Origin: an uncultured Enterorhabdus sp.
GTDB taxonomy: Bacteria > Actinomycetota > Coriobacteriia > Coriobacteriales > Eggerthellaceae
DNA length: 57,718 bases
Direction of reading: 5' to 3'
Assembly (NCBI GenBank): GCA_947645965.1
Contig: CANSES010000005.1
Coordinates: 1-57,718, forward strand
Below the pieces are notes generated by a model. The model did not search any database and had not been told where the DNA came from. It saw nothing but the letters and a program-made list of their open reading frames with translations. Within the stretch, counting starts at the first letter, position 1; the number at the start of each line of letters is the position of its first letter. Position numbers and translations under genes: made by a program. Positions 1 to 9,323 of the stretch are shown here, in pieces.

Positions 1-139
1 CGGCGGCGCCAACGCCCATGTTCACCACGATCTTCTCGAGGCGGGGCACGCAGTTGATGTTCTTGATACCGAGCTGCTCAACGAGAGCCGGCACGATCTC
101 GGTGGTGTACTTGACCTTCAGACGAGGAGTTTCAGCCAT
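1..139 (-). CDS. rplE: 50S ribosomal protein L5, N-terminal part
   Basis: Only the first 46 codons lie in the window; the gene runs off the left edge. The translation starts [20 protein letters not shown] and reaches the L5-typical stretch around [14 protein letters not shown]5 binds 5S rRNA in the large subunit. The ATG at 139-137 is preceded by a GAAGG-type ribosome-binding site about 11 bases upstream. It is separated from rplX by 170 bp that hold a terminator-like hairpin, unusually large for this operon, so it may have its own promoter. Confidence 0.93.
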   Translation of the reverse strand, partial: MAETPRLKVKYTTEIVPALVEQLGIKNINCVPRLEKIVVNMGVGAA

Positions 140-264
140 CAGTCTTTTGCCTTTCTTCGATGGATTAAACACGGGATTTCCGACCCCGTGTCCCCGGGAC
201 CTTCCCGGGGCCATAGCGCGCGAGCGCGCGATTGGATATTGTCCCACAATGGGGTCCTTTATCC

Positions 265-300
265 AAGGAAAAATCCGCTTCCTTCACAGGAAGCGGATTT
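265..300 (-). terminator. Rho-independent terminator-like hairpin between rplX and rplE
   Basis: A perfect 12-bp inverted repeat (AAATCCGCTTCC at 271-282, GGAAGCGGATTT at 289-300) with a 6-nt loop. On the minus strand the stem is followed directly by a run of T (TTTTTCC including stem end). It lies 10 bases after the rplX stop codon, so it should end or attenuate the upstream ribosomal transcript. Confidence 0.75.
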
Positions 301-309
301 AAGCGGTTG

Positions 310-642
310 CTACTCGGCGGCGGGGATATCCTTGCCGCACTTCTTGCAGACGCGGACGAGCTTGCCCTCGTCGCGGCGACGGGCCACGCGGGTGGCCTCG
401 CCGCAGCTGGGGCACACCAGCATCACGTTGGACACGTGAATGGGGGCCTCGATGGTGGAAATGCCGCCCTGGGGATTCACCTGGGTGGGGCGCATGGCCT
501 TCTTGACCATGTTCACCTTCTCCACCACCACGCGGGACTTCTCGGGAACGGAGCGCAGCACCTTGCCGGTCTTGCCGCGGTCCTTGCCGGTGATCACCTT
601 GACGGTGTCGCCCTTGCGGATCGTCATCTTGTTCTGAGCCAT
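310..642 (-). CDS. rplX: 50S ribosomal protein L24
   Basis: A 110-residue protein with the KOW-like opening of L24 ([21 protein letters not shown]) and a C-terminal CPSC...CKKC pair that fits a small zinc ribbon found in many bacterial L24 proteins. L24 is an assembly initiator that binds 23S rRNA. It follows rplN by 13 bp and is followed by a terminator-like hairpin before rplE. The start could be ATG at 642 or the internal ATG five codons later. Confidence 0.96.
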   Translation of the reverse strand: MAQNKMTIRKGDTVKVITGKDRGKTGKVLRSVPEKSRVVVEKVNMVKKAMRPTQVNPQGGISTIEAPIHVSNVMLVCPSCGEATRVARRRDEGKLVRVCKKCGKDIPAAE

Positions 643-655
643 TCTGACACCTCCC

Positions 656-1024
656 CTACAGCGTTTCCGGTGCCAGAGACACGATCTTCATGTACTTCTT
701 GTCACGCAGCTCGCGAGCCACAGGCCCGAAGATACGGGTGCCGCGGGGGGAGCCGTCGTTGTTGATCAGCACGGCGGCGTTCTGATCGAAGCGGATGTAG
801 GAGCCGTCGGCGCGACGGACTTCCTTCTTCACGCGCACGATCACGCAGCGCACGACCTCGCCCTTCTTGACGTTGCCGTTGGGCATCGCTTCCTTGACGC
901 TGCAGATGATCACGTCACCGAGGCCCGCATAGCGGCGCTTCGAGCCGCCCAGGACCTTGATGCACTGCACCTTGCGAGCGCCGGAGTTGTCGGCCACGGC
1001 GAGCATGGATTGCATCTGAATCAT
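656..1024 (-). CDS. rplN: 50S ribosomal protein L14
   Basis: A 122-residue protein of the exact usual L14 length, with the conserved opening [22 protein letters not shown] and the C-terminal [27 protein letters not shown]14 sits at the subunit interface of the large subunit. It lies between rpsQ and rplX in the conserved spc order, with 50 bp to rpsQ. Confidence 0.97.
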   Translation of the reverse strand: MIQMQSMLAVADNSGARKVQCIKVLGGSKRRYAGLGDVIICSVKEAMPNGNVKKGEVVRCVIVRVKKEVRRADGSYIRFDQNAAVLINNDGSPRGTRIFGPVARELRDKKYMKIVSLAPETL

Positions 1025-1074
1025 GTGATGTTCCTACTTTCCTTAACAATAGCTTTCGTGCCAGGGCACCAAAA

Positions 1075-1335
1075 CTATTTGGCCTTCTCGACGATCTTCA
1101 GCAGACGCCAGCGCTTCATCTTGGACAGCGGGCGCGTCTCCATGATCTGAACGGTGTCGCCGACGCCGGCCTCGTTGTTCTCGTCATGGGCATGGAACTT
1201 CTTGGTGGAGGTAATCATCTTCTTGTAGATGGGGTGGGGCTTGCGCTCCTCCACGGCCACCACGATGGTCTTGTCGTTGGCGTCGCTGACCACGATGCCC
1301 TGACGGACCTTACGCAGGTTACGCTCTTCAGTCAT
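1075..1335 (-). CDS. rpsQ: 30S ribosomal protein S17
   Basis: An 86-residue S17 with the conserved [21 protein letters not shown] opening and the C-terminal [24 protein letters not shown] three codons upstream is possible, but the ATG at 1335 has a GGAAGGTG ribosome-binding site at good spacing, so that start is chosen. It binds 16S rRNA and sits between rpmC and rplN. Confidence 0.96.
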   Translation of the reverse strand: MTEERNLRKVRQGIVVSDANDKTIVVAVEERKPHPIYKKMITSTKKFHAHDENNEAGVGDTVQIMETRPLSKMKRWRLLKIVEKAK

Positions 1336-1354
1336 TGTTTGCACCTTCCTTGAT

Positions 1355-1549
1355 CTACGCGCTCAGCTCGCGAGCCCGCATCTCAGTCATGATGCGCGCG
1401 ATGTCCTTCTTAACCTGCTTCACGCGGGCGGTGTTGTCAAGCTGGCTCGTGGCCATCTGGAAGCGAAGGTTGAACAGCTCAGCCTTGGCCTCCTTCAACT
1501 TCACCTGCAGGTCCTCGGCAGAAAGTTCACGAATCTCTGCTGCTTTCAT
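1355..1549 (-). CDS. rpmC: 50S ribosomal protein L29
   Basis: A 64-residue, highly helical protein matching L29 ([20 protein letters not shown] and the [13 protein letters not shown] core). Its ATG overlaps the rplP stop by one base (TAATG), which implies translational coupling. L29 lies near the peptide exit tunnel and is part of the docking site for trigger factor and SRP. Confidence 0.96.
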   Translation of the reverse strand: MKAAEIRELSAEDLQVKLKEAKAELFNLRFQMATSQLDNTARVKQVKKDIARIMTEMRARELSA

Positions 1550-1971
1550 TATTGCTGCCCCTCCGTTTCACGAGTGACGATCTTGCACTTGATGGGCAGC
1601 TTGTTGATGGCCAGGCGCAGAGCCTCGCGGGCGGTCTCATCGTCCACACCGGCGATCTCGAACATGATGCGGCCCGGCTTCACAACGGCGACCCAGCCCT
1701 CGGGGTTGCCCTTGCCGGAACCCATGCGGGTCTCGGCGGGCTTGGAGGTGATCGGCTTGTCGGGGAAGATGGTGATCCACACCTTGCCGCCACGCTTCAT
1801 GTGGCGGGTCATGGCGATACGAGCAGCCTCGATCTGACGGTTGGTGATCCAGTGAGCCTCGAGGGCCTGGATACCGTACTCACCGTGGTTCAGGCGCGTG
1901 CCACCCTTGGCCTTGCCCTTCATGGAACCACGCTGCACCTTGCGGTGCTTGACGCGCTTAGGTACGAGCAT
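1549..1971 (-). CDS. rplP: 50S ribosomal protein L16
   Basis: A 140-residue protein starting [19 protein letters not shown] with the L16 signatures [20 protein letters not shown] and [17 protein letters not shown]16 organises the A-site region of 23S rRNA. The start codon directly abuts the rpsC stop, and its own stop overlaps rpmC by one base. Confidence 0.97.
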   Translation of the reverse strand: MLVPKRVKHRKVQRGSMKGKAKGGTRLNHGEYGIQALEAHWITNRQIEAARIAMTRHMKRGGKVWITIFPDKPITSKPAETRMGSGKGNPEGWVAVVKPGRIMFEIAGVDDETAREALRLAINKLPIKCKIVTRETEGQQ

Positions 1972-2685
1972 TTACTTGTCACCCCTCTCGCGGCGATCGT
2001 TACGACGGGAACGGTTCGGGCGGGAAGAGCCCTCGAGCGCGGGCTGGGGAGCCTTCTGGCCCGGCAGCACCTCGCCGTGATACACCCACACCTGCACGCC
2101 GATGGAGCCCATGGTGGTGGCGGCGGTGGCGAAGCCGTAGTCGATCTTCGCACGGAGGGTGTGCAGCGGCACGCGACCCTCGCGGTACCACTCGCGGCGG
2201 CTCATCTCGGCACCGCCCAGACGGCCGGAGCACTGGATACGGATACCCTTGGCGCCGGACTTCATGGCGGACTGCACGGCCTTGCGCATGGCACGGCGGA
2301 AGGCCACGCGGCCCTCGAGCTGCTCGGCTACGGACTGGGCGATGAGAGCGGCGTCCAGCTCCGGACGCTTCACCTCGACCACGTCGATGGACACCGGGCC
2401 GTTGGCGACCTTCTCCAGGTCCTTGCGCAGGGCGTCGATCTCGGCACCCTTCTTGCCGATCACCACGCCGGGACGGGCGGTGGTGATGGTGACCTTGATC
2501 TTGTCACCGGCACGCTCGATCTCCACCTTGGAGACGGAGGCGCGGGCGAGACGCGCATCCAGGAACTTGCGGATGGCAATGTCGTTCTCAAGCGTAGCGG
2601 CGTAGTCTTTGCCGGCGTACCAGCGGCTGCGCCAATCCTCGGTAATACCGAGGCGGAATCCGGTAGGGCTGACTTTCTGACCCAT
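1972..2685 (-). CDS. rpsC: 30S ribosomal protein S3
   Basis: A 237-residue protein beginning [18 protein letters not shown], with a type II KH domain ([20 protein letters not shown]) and the C-terminal S3 domain ([26 protein letters not shown]). S3 lines the mRNA entry channel. The tail is rich in Arg and Asn. It starts 4 bp after the rplV stop. Confidence 0.97.
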   Translation of the reverse strand: MGQKVSPTGFRLGITEDWRSRWYAGKDYAATLENDIAIRKFLDARLARASVSKVEIERAGDKIKVTITTARPGVVIGKKGAEIDALRKDLEKVANGPVSIDVVEVKRPELDAALIAQSVAEQLEGRVAFRRAMRKAVQSAMKSGAKGIRIQCSGRLGGAEMSRREWYREGRVPLHTLRAKIDYGFATAATTMGSIGVQVWVYHGEVLPGQKAPQPALEGSSRPNRSRRNDRRERGDK

Positions 2686-2689
2686 TACC

Positions 2690-3031
2690 TTATGCCTCCT
2701 CTCGGGGTGCGACGACGATAGTGATGTGGCACGTGCGCTTGTTGATGCGCGACGCGGAGCCCTTGGCGCGGGGACGAATGCGCTTCAGGGTGGGACCCTC
2801 GTCGACGAACGCGGTCTTCACGACCAGGTTGTCGGCGCGAAGGTGGTTGTTGTGCTCGGCGTTGGCCACGGCGGAGTTCAGCGTCTTGGCGACGGTCTCA
2901 GCGGCGGCACGCTCGCAGAAGGCCAGGATCTCGCGGGCCTGGGCGACGGACTTGCCGCGAACCAGGTCGACCACGATGCGGGCCTTGCGGGGAGCGATAC
3001 GGACGTAACGCGATACTGCTTTAGTTTCCAT
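2690..3031 (-). CDS. rplV: 50S ribosomal protein L22
   Basis: A 113-residue L22 starting [20 protein letters not shown], with the conserved C-terminal [26 protein letters not shown] that forms the tunnel-lining loop, the site where macrolide-resistance changes occur in other bacteria. The ATG at 3031 has GGTGAG 7 bases upstream; the GTG four codons earlier overlaps that site and is not used. Confidence 0.97.
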   Translation of the reverse strand: METKAVSRYVRIAPRKARIVVDLVRGKSVAQAREILAFCERAAAETVAKTLNSAVANAEHNNHLRADNLVVKTAFVDEGPTLKRIRPRAKGSASRINKRTCHITIVVAPREEA

Positions 3032-3050
3032 GTAACTTCTCACCTATGCC

Positions 3051-3323
3051 CTATCGCTTCTTCTTGTCGGCCGCGTGACCCTTGAAGGTACGGGTCGGCG
3101 AGAACTCGCCCAGCTTGTGGCCAACCATAGACTCGGTAATGTAGACCGGCACGTGCTTGCGGCCATCGTACACGGCGATGGTGTGACCCACCATTTCCGG
3201 GAAGATGGTGCTCGCGCGGGACCAGGTCTTGATGACGTTCTTTTCGCCAGCCGCGTTCATTGCCTCGATGCGGGCAAGCAGGCGCGGTTCTACGAAAGGA
3301 CCCTTTTTCAAACTTCTGCTCAC
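3051..3323 (-). CDS. rpsS: 30S ribosomal protein S19
   Basis: A 90-residue protein beginning [16 protein letters not shown] and ending in the conserved [22 protein letters not shown]19 binds S13 in the head of the small subunit. The start is a GTG with AAGGAG about 7 bases upstream. It lies between rplB and rplV in the standard order. Confidence 0.97.
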   Translation of the reverse strand: MSRSLKKGPFVEPRLLARIEAMNAAGEKNVIKTWSRASTIFPEMVGHTIAVYDGRKHVPVYITESMVGHKLGEFSPTRTFKGHAADKKKR

Positions 3324-3343
3324 TTAAGACTCCTTCTCTTCCG

Positions 3344-4174
<831 letters not shown>

Positions 4175-4406
4175 AGTAACAACCTTTCTTGACTTCGGGC
4201 TTCCCCTCTTCGCGGCTGGTAGGGCAGCAGCGAAGGCGAGTCGCCCCTTACTTCGGATCTTCCGCTCGCGCGCCTCTCCGCACACCGGAAGCTCCCTTAC
4301 TTAAGTGGCCAGGCGATTGCCGATCGGCTCAGATGGAGGCTCTGGGCCGCGACGCCGTCTAACCACGCGCCCGGGTGTATCCATAGGCACACAGACGCAA
4401 AGATGC

Positions 4407-4435
4407 ATTATAGGCATGGGGTAAAGGGGTTTCAA
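4407..4435 (-). promoter_or_regulatory. Sigma-A type promoter for the rplB operon
   Basis: On the minus strand a TTGAAA -35 box (4435-4430) and a perfect TATAAT -10 box (4412-4407) are separated by exactly 17 bases. This predicts a transcription start near 4400 and a leader of about 225 nt before rplB, long enough for an autoregulatory structure. Confidence 0.75.
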
Positions 4436-4497
4436 GAAGTTTTTCCCAGGCGGCGCTCCCGTCACATTTCCCGCACATACGGGGAAGATGGGGGGGC

Positions 4498-4680
4498 GGG
4501 AGCCAAACCGCCCGTTTGGGTCATGGCGGGGAGAAAAGGTGGCGCAAAACCCCGGTTTGGTTCCCGCGGGGCGATGACGGGCCTTTGCCAACCTGGCCTT
4601 TCTTCGCGCCCTGGGAACCAAACCGCGATTTTGCGACGGAAAACTTCAGCGGGGTGTCACAAACGGGCGGTTTGGTTCCC
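4498..4680. repeat. Four inverted copies of a 13-bp GGTTTGGTTCCC motif
   Basis: CGGTTTGGTTCCC or its near-identical complement occurs at 4498-4510 (minus, one mismatch), 4553-4565 (plus), 4613-4625 (minus) and 4668-4680 (plus), that is two inverted pairs each with 55-bp offset. The array sits between the ygiQ-like stop and the rplB promoter. It could be an operator array or mRNA hairpins after the ygiQ-like gene. No gene is seen in 4175-4708. Confidence 0.65.
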
Positions 4681-4708
4681 TAGGCGAAGGGCGCGGTTGG
4701 CGACGAGG

Positions 4709-6964
4709 TTAGCGGCCCTTGCGGATGCCGCCTTTACGACCGTTGGCCTTGGGCGGCTTGCCGGCACACTGGGCCGCAGCGGGGGCGGGGCGACCGGAAG
4801 CGGCGGCCTTCGGGGGCCTTCCCTTACCTGGCTTCCCAGAGGCGGCGCCGGACCGCGCGCCCCTGACGGCACCGGGCTTTTCCGCCCTGGGCGACACGCC
4901 GGACTTCCCCGCCCGAGGCGATGCGCCGGGCTTGCCCGCAGCGGGCTTGCCGGCCTTGCCGCCCTTTCCGGCGGTGCCGGGCCCGCCTCCCTTTCCCGGA
5001 GCGTCGGGCCTGCCGGCATCGGGTTTCGACGGCCTTCCCTTCCCCGCGCCCGCCTTCCCCGCCTTGGCGCCCTTGCCATGGCGGCTCGCCTCCCCTTCCC
5101 CGTCGCGCTTCTTGGGACGAATGGGGCGGATGAGGCACGTTTCGTCCCAGCCGATGAGATCCTGCCGGCCGGCCTTCACGAGGGCCTCGCGCACCAGATC
5201 GTAGTTGGCGGGGTTACGGTACTGGATGAGGGCCCGCTGCATGGCCTTCTCGCGCGAAGAGCGCGGCACGTAGATGGGCTCCATGGTCAGCGGATTGAGG
5301 CCCGTGTAGTACATGCAGGTGGAGATGGTGGAGGGCGTAGGGTAGAAGTCCTGCACCTGCTCGGGGTTGAAGCCCATGTCGCGCACGTACTCGGCGAGCT
5401 TCACCGCCTCGGCCAGCGTGCTGCCGGGATGCGACGACATGAGGTAGGGCACCACGAACTGCTTCTTGCCCGCCGCGCGGTTGAGGTCGTCGAAGGCCTC
5501 GCAGAAGGCGTCGTAGACGGCCCGCGGCGGCTTGCCCATGGCGGCCAGCACCGGGTCGGACACGTGCTCGGGGGCCACGCGCAGCTGGCCGGACACGTGG
5601 TGTTCCGTCAGCTCGCGCAGAAACGTGCGGTCGGGATCGGGGTCGGCCATCACATAGTCGAAGCGGATGCCGCTGCGCACGAATACCTTCTTCACCCCAG
5701 GTAGCTTCCGCAGCTTGCGCAGCAGCCCCACGTAATCGCTATGGTCGGCCTTCAGGGCCGGGCAGGGCTTCGTGCCCAGGCAGCGGCGATCCACGCAGGC
5801 GCCGGCCTTCAGCTGCTTGGCGCAGGCCGGGGCGCGGAAGTTCGCCGTGGGGCCGCCCACGTCGTGGATGTAGCCCTTGAAATCGGCATCCTCGGTCATG
5901 GCGCGGGCCTCTTCCACCAGCGATTCGTGGGAGCGCCCCGTCACGATGCGCCCCTGGTGGAAGGTGAGCGCGCAGAAGGAGCACTCGCCGAAGCAGCCGC
6001 GGCACGAGGTGAGCGAGAACTTCACCTCGGAAAGGGCCGGCACACCGCCGGCCCCGTCGTAGGAGGGATGCCAGGTGCGCGTGTAGGGCAACCGGTAGAC
6101 GGCATCCATCTCGGCCGTGGTCAGGGGCAGCGCCGGCGGGTTCTGCACCACGTACACGTCGTGGGGATAGGTCTCCACCAAGCGGCCGCCGCGCACCGGA
6201 TCGCTCTCGCGGTACTGGGTAGCGAAGCTGGCGGCGAAGGCGCGCTTGTCGGCGGACACCTCGTCCCAACTCGGCAGCATCTGGTAGTCCACCACGTGCT
6301 CAAGCGAGCGGGTGCGGAACACCGTGCCGTCGATGAACGTGAGGTCTTCCACGGAAAGCCCCGCAGCCAGCCCGTCGGCGATCTCCACGATGGAGCGCTC
6401 CCCCATACCGTAGGAGATAATATCGGCACCGGAATCCAGCAGAATCGACCGCTTCAGGGAATCGGACCAGTAGTCGTAATGGGCCAGGCGGCGCAGGCTG
6501 GCCTCGATGCCGCCCAGGATGATGGGGGTCTTCTTGAAGGTGCGGCGAATGAGGTTGGAGTAGACCACCGCCGCATGGTTGGGACGGCGCCCCCCTTCCC
6601 CGCCGGGCGTATAGGCGTCGTCGTGGCGGCGCTTCTTGTTCACCGTGTAGTGGTTCACCATGGAGTCCATGTTGCCCGCCGACACGAGGAAGCCCAGGCG
6701 CGGCTCGCCAAGTGAGGCCACGCTGGCCGGGTCGTTCCAATCGGGCTGGGCGATGATGCCCACCTTGTAGCCATGGGATTCCAGCACGCGCGTGATGATG
6801 GCGGCGCCGAAAGAGGGATGGTCCACGTAGGCGTCGCCGCAGACGTAGACGAAGTCCAGCTGGTCCCATCCGCGCGCGGCCACCTCGGCCGGCGTGGTGG
6901 GCAAAAAGGCCGAAGCCGGCACCGCCTGAGGGCGCGCCGGCTTCGGAGTATGCTTCCGTGCCAC
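4709..6964 (-). CDS. YgiQ-family radical SAM protein (UPF0313)
   Basis: A 751-residue protein. The radical SAM cluster motif CFGECSFC lies near residue 320, followed by ALTFHQGR as in YgiQ proteins, and an N-terminal segment resembles a B12-binding-like fold (DFVYVCGDAYVDHP). The last 120 or so residues are a low-complexity tail of Ala, Gly, Lys and Pro, probably disordered and basic. The substrate of this family is not firmly known. The start is GTG and overlaps the upstream trigger-factor-like stop by one base (TAGTG), so the two are likely co-translated. Confidence 0.88.
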   Translation of the reverse strand: MARKHTPKPARPQAVPASAFLPTTPAEVAARGWDQLDFVYVCGDAYVDHPSFGAAIITRVLESHGYKVGIIAQPDWNDPASVASLGEPRLGFLVSAGNMDSMVNHYTVNKKRRHDDAYTPGGEGGRRPNHAAVVYSNLIRRTFKKTPIILGGIEASLRRLAHYDYWSDSLKRSILLDSGADIISYGMGERSIVEIADGLAAGLSVEDLTFIDGTVFRTRSLEHVVDYQMLPSWDEVSADKRAFAASFATQYRESDPVRGGRLVETYPHDVYVVQNPPALPLTTAEMDAVYRLPYTRTWHPSYDGAGGVPALSEVKFSLTSCRGCFGECSFCALTFHQGRIVTGRSHESLVEEARAMTEDADFKGYIHDVGGPTANFRAPACAKQLKAGACVDRRCLGTKPCPALKADHSDYVGLLRKLRKLPGVKKVFVRSGIRFDYVMADPDPDRTFLRELTEHHVSGQLRVAPEHVSDPVLAAMGKPPRAVYDAFCEAFDDLNRAAGKKQFVVPYLMSSHPGSTLAEAVKLAEYVRDMGFNPEQVQDFYPTPSTISTCMYYTGLNPLTMEPIYVPRSSREKAMQRALIQYRNPANYDLVREALVKAGRQDLIGWDETCLIRPIRPKKRDGEGEASRHGKGAKAGKAGAGKGRPSKPDAGRPDAPGKGGGPGTAGKGGKAGKPAAGKPGASPRAGKSGVSPRAEKPGAVRGARSGAASGKPGKGRPPKAAASGRPAPAAAQCAGKPPKANGRKGGIRKGR

Positions 6965-8337
6965 TAGTTCTCGTCTGCCTTCTCGACGGCCTTCTCGTCG
7001 GCCTCCACCTCGGCGATGGTCTCCTGGGGCGCGGGGCTCTCCAAGGTCTCGGCCGTGGTGATGACGGCATGGGCGGTGACGAAGCGAGCGGCCTTCAGGC
7101 GCTCGGCGGTCTCGCGCAGGGCGAAGCCGCGGCCCGAATCCTCCAGCTGCTGGCGCATCATCTTGGGGTTGGCCTGGGGATTCATGCCGTAGCAGGCGTC
7201 TTCCAGGTCCTTATCGGTCAGCGTCATGCGCTCGTGGCGGTACACGGCGTCCAGGCAGAAGCCCTGCACCAGCACCTCGCGGGTCTGCATCATCAGCATC
7301 ATGCCGAACTGCTGCTCGCCGCCGTTGGCGGCCACGAACTGCTCCCAGGTCATGCCCTGCTGCTGCAGCTCGGCGCGCAGGTTCTGCATGAGGTGGGTGC
7401 GGGTGGCCTCGTAGATCTCGTCGGCGATGCGGCCCTCGAAGCGGCTGGTCAGCTTGCCCACGGCCATCTGCTGCACGTAGCCCTCGTAGGCCTCGCGCTG
7501 CTGCGCCTCGAACACGCGGCGCATGTCGTCGCGCAGGGCCTCAAGGCTGGCGAACATCGGCATGTTCGCCTTCACCCAGGCGTCGTCGATCACGGGCACG
7601 ACTTCCTTTTGCACGTTATTCACGGTGACGGTGCACTGGATCAGCTTCATGACCGGCTTGCCGTCCTCCATGCCGAGCGGGGCGTCGAAGGTGAACTCCT
7701 TGGTCTGGCCCGGATCCATGCCGAGCAGCGCCTCGTCGAAGCCCTCGGGCATGTAGCCCATGCCCAGCACGTAGGTGCGGTCCTCGGTGGTGAGCGCCTT
7801 GATCTCCTCGCCCTCGTCGGTGCACTTCATGGCCAGCGAGCAGGCGTCGCCCTCCTGCAGCGGGCGCGGGTCGATCACCTCGTAGACGAGCGAGTTCTTC
7901 GCGATGTCCTCCAGCTGGCGGTCGATGACCGACTCGTCGAACACGAAGGGCTGCACGGTGACCTCCACCGGCTCGTAGGAGGTCAGCTCGTAGGTGGGCT
8001 TCACGGTGACGTCCATGGTGAAGGAGAACTTCTTGCCGCGCTCAAACTTCACCGAGGGGGTCACCTTCGGCGGGAAAGCCGGCACGAGGTTGCGGCGATC
8101 AAGCGCGCGGGGCATCAGCACTTCGATGGCATTGGGCTCGATGATCTTGTCCAGATCGGTGATGCCCATGGTTTCCTGGCACACCTCGGCGATGGTCTTG
8201 CCGGCCTGGGGGCGAATGCCCATTTGCGCGGCGAAGGCCTCACCTGCCTCGCGCAGGGCGTTGTTCACTTCTTGGGCCGTAGCCTCGCAATCGAGGCGGA
8301 TGACGCCGTCGGCCAGCTTCTTCTCGGTAACACGCAT
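6964..8337 (-). CDS. Trigger-factor-like chaperone / peptidyl-prolyl isomerase
   Basis: A 457-residue protein with trigger factor architecture: an N-terminal ribosome-binding domain, a central FKBP-like domain (around LLGMDPGQTKEFTFDAP) and a long helical C-terminal arm. The ribosome-docking loop, normally GFRxGxxP, appears only as the degenerate MGIRPQAGKTI, so ribosome binding may be weakened. It may be a paralog of the housekeeping tig gene, which is often next to clpP (not seen here). A ribosome-binding site AAGGGA lies upstream. It forms a two-gene unit with the YgiQ-like gene. Confidence 0.8.
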   Translation of the reverse strand: MRVTEKKLADGVIRLDCEATAQEVNNALREAGEAFAAQMGIRPQAGKTIAEVCQETMGITDLDKIIEPNAIEVLMPRALDRRNLVPAFPPKVTPSVKFERGKKFSFTMDVTVKPTYELTSYEPVEVTVQPFVFDESVIDRQLEDIAKNSLVYEVIDPRPLQEGDACSLAMKCTDEGEEIKALTTEDRTYVLGMGYMPEGFDEALLGMDPGQTKEFTFDAPLGMEDGKPVMKLIQCTVTVNNVQKEVVPVIDDAWVKANMPMFASLEALRDDMRRVFEAQQREAYEGYVQQMAVGKLTSRFEGRIADEIYEATRTHLMQNLRAELQQQGMTWEQFVAANGGEQQFGMMLMMQTREVLVQGFCLDAVYRHERMTLTDKDLEDACYGMNPQANPKMMRQQLEDSGRGFALRETAERLKAARFVTAHAVITTAETLESPAPQETIAEVEADEKAVEKADEN

Positions 8338-8512
8338 CGGTGGGATTCCCTTCTCGGCGAACGAGGGCCGCTCTTCTGCAGGCCCTTCCCTAGTTTGGTC
8401 GCCATGGTAGCACAGGCCGCCCCCAGCCCCTTATGCACCCGCACAGTTCCAGCCATATATCACAATCGAGAACCATTGCTTGAGGGGCAACCGTGGAAGG
8501 GTCGCGGTCGCA

Positions 8513-8536
8513 GGCGGCCTGAAGGCCGCCCCTACG
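8513..8536 (+). repeat. REP-like palindrome, copy 1
   Basis: GGCGGCCTGAAGGCCGCC followed by CCTACG, a variant of the window-wide REP-like palindrome. It lies in the 241-bp gene-free gap (8338-8578) between the trigger-factor-like gene and the response regulator. Confidence 0.75.
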
Positions 8537-8578
8537 GAAGAAGCAGTCCTACAAAAGCCTCCCCTCGCCCGCCAGGCC

Positions 8579-9322
8579 CTACCCTACCTGTTCGGCGAAC
8601 TTGTAGCCGACGCGCCAGACGGTGAGGAGGTAGCGGGGCTGGGAGGGGTTGTCCTCGATCTTCTCGCGGATCTTGCGCATGAACACCGTGATGGTGCTCT
8701 CGTCCACAGTGGCGTCCTCGCCCCAGATGTGCTCGTAGATCTGGGCACGGGTGAACACCTGACCCGGGTTGGCCGCCAGAAGCGCCAGGATCTCGAACTC
8801 CTTGGCCGTCAGGTTCACCGGCTCGCCGCGCAGCCGGGCCTCGTACTGGTTGAACAGGATCTCCAGCTCGCCGGTCACGCGGGATCCCTCGCGGCTGACG
8901 GCGCGGGCGAAGGCCAAATCGTCGCGGTGACGCCGCAGGTGCGCCTGCACGCGCAGCAGCAGCTCATCGGAGCTGAAGGGCTTCACCACGTAGTCATCGC
9001 CCCCGGCGTTGAACCCGATGGACTTGTCCACGATATCGCCTTTGGCCGACAGGAAGATCACCGGGATGCGCCGCCCGCTCTCACGCATGGTGCGGCACAC
9101 CTCAAAGCCGTTCATGCCCGGCATCATCACGTCCAACAGCAGCAGATCCGGCTTCTCGGAAACCAGCATCTCCAGCCCCGACAGGCCGTCCATGGCGCCG
9201 CAGAACTCGTAGCCGGCCTCCTTCATGACACGCCGCATGTAGGCGTGCAGGCTGCGATCATCGTCGATCAGCATCACCTTCGCCGTGCTGCGCCCGCCCC
9301 GGCGCCCCGTTGCCTGATCCAT
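8579..9322 (-). CDS. OmpR-family response regulator
   Basis: A 247-residue two-domain regulator. The receiver domain (KVMLIDDDRSLHAYM) has the phospho-acceptor Asp near residue 64 in LLLLDVMMPGMNG and the conserved Lys in the KPFSSDELLLRV region. The C-terminal winged helix carries LTAKEFEILALLAANPGQVFTRAQIYEHIWG. It follows the sensor kinase by one base (TGACATG) and is the last gene of the dms-like cluster, so it probably responds to the heme-containing kinase and controls that cluster. Confidence 0.92.
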   Translation of the reverse strand: MDQATGRRGGRSTAKVMLIDDDRSLHAYMRRVMKEAGYEFCGAMDGLSGLEMLVSEKPDLLLLDVMMPGMNGFEVCRTMRESGRRIPVIFLSAKGDIVDKSIGFNAGGDDYVVKPFSSDELLLRVQAHLRRHRDDLAFARAVSREGSRVTGELEILFNQYEARLRGEPVNLTAKEFEILALLAANPGQVFTRAQIYEHIWGEDATVDESTITVFMRKIREKIEDNPSQPRYLLTVWRVGYKFAEQVG

Positions 9323-9323
9323 G

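Noticed and set aside
4301..4621. A 106-codon minus-strand frame upstream of rplB
   Set aside because: It crosses the rplB promoter and the inverted motifs; no domain and no ribosome-binding site.
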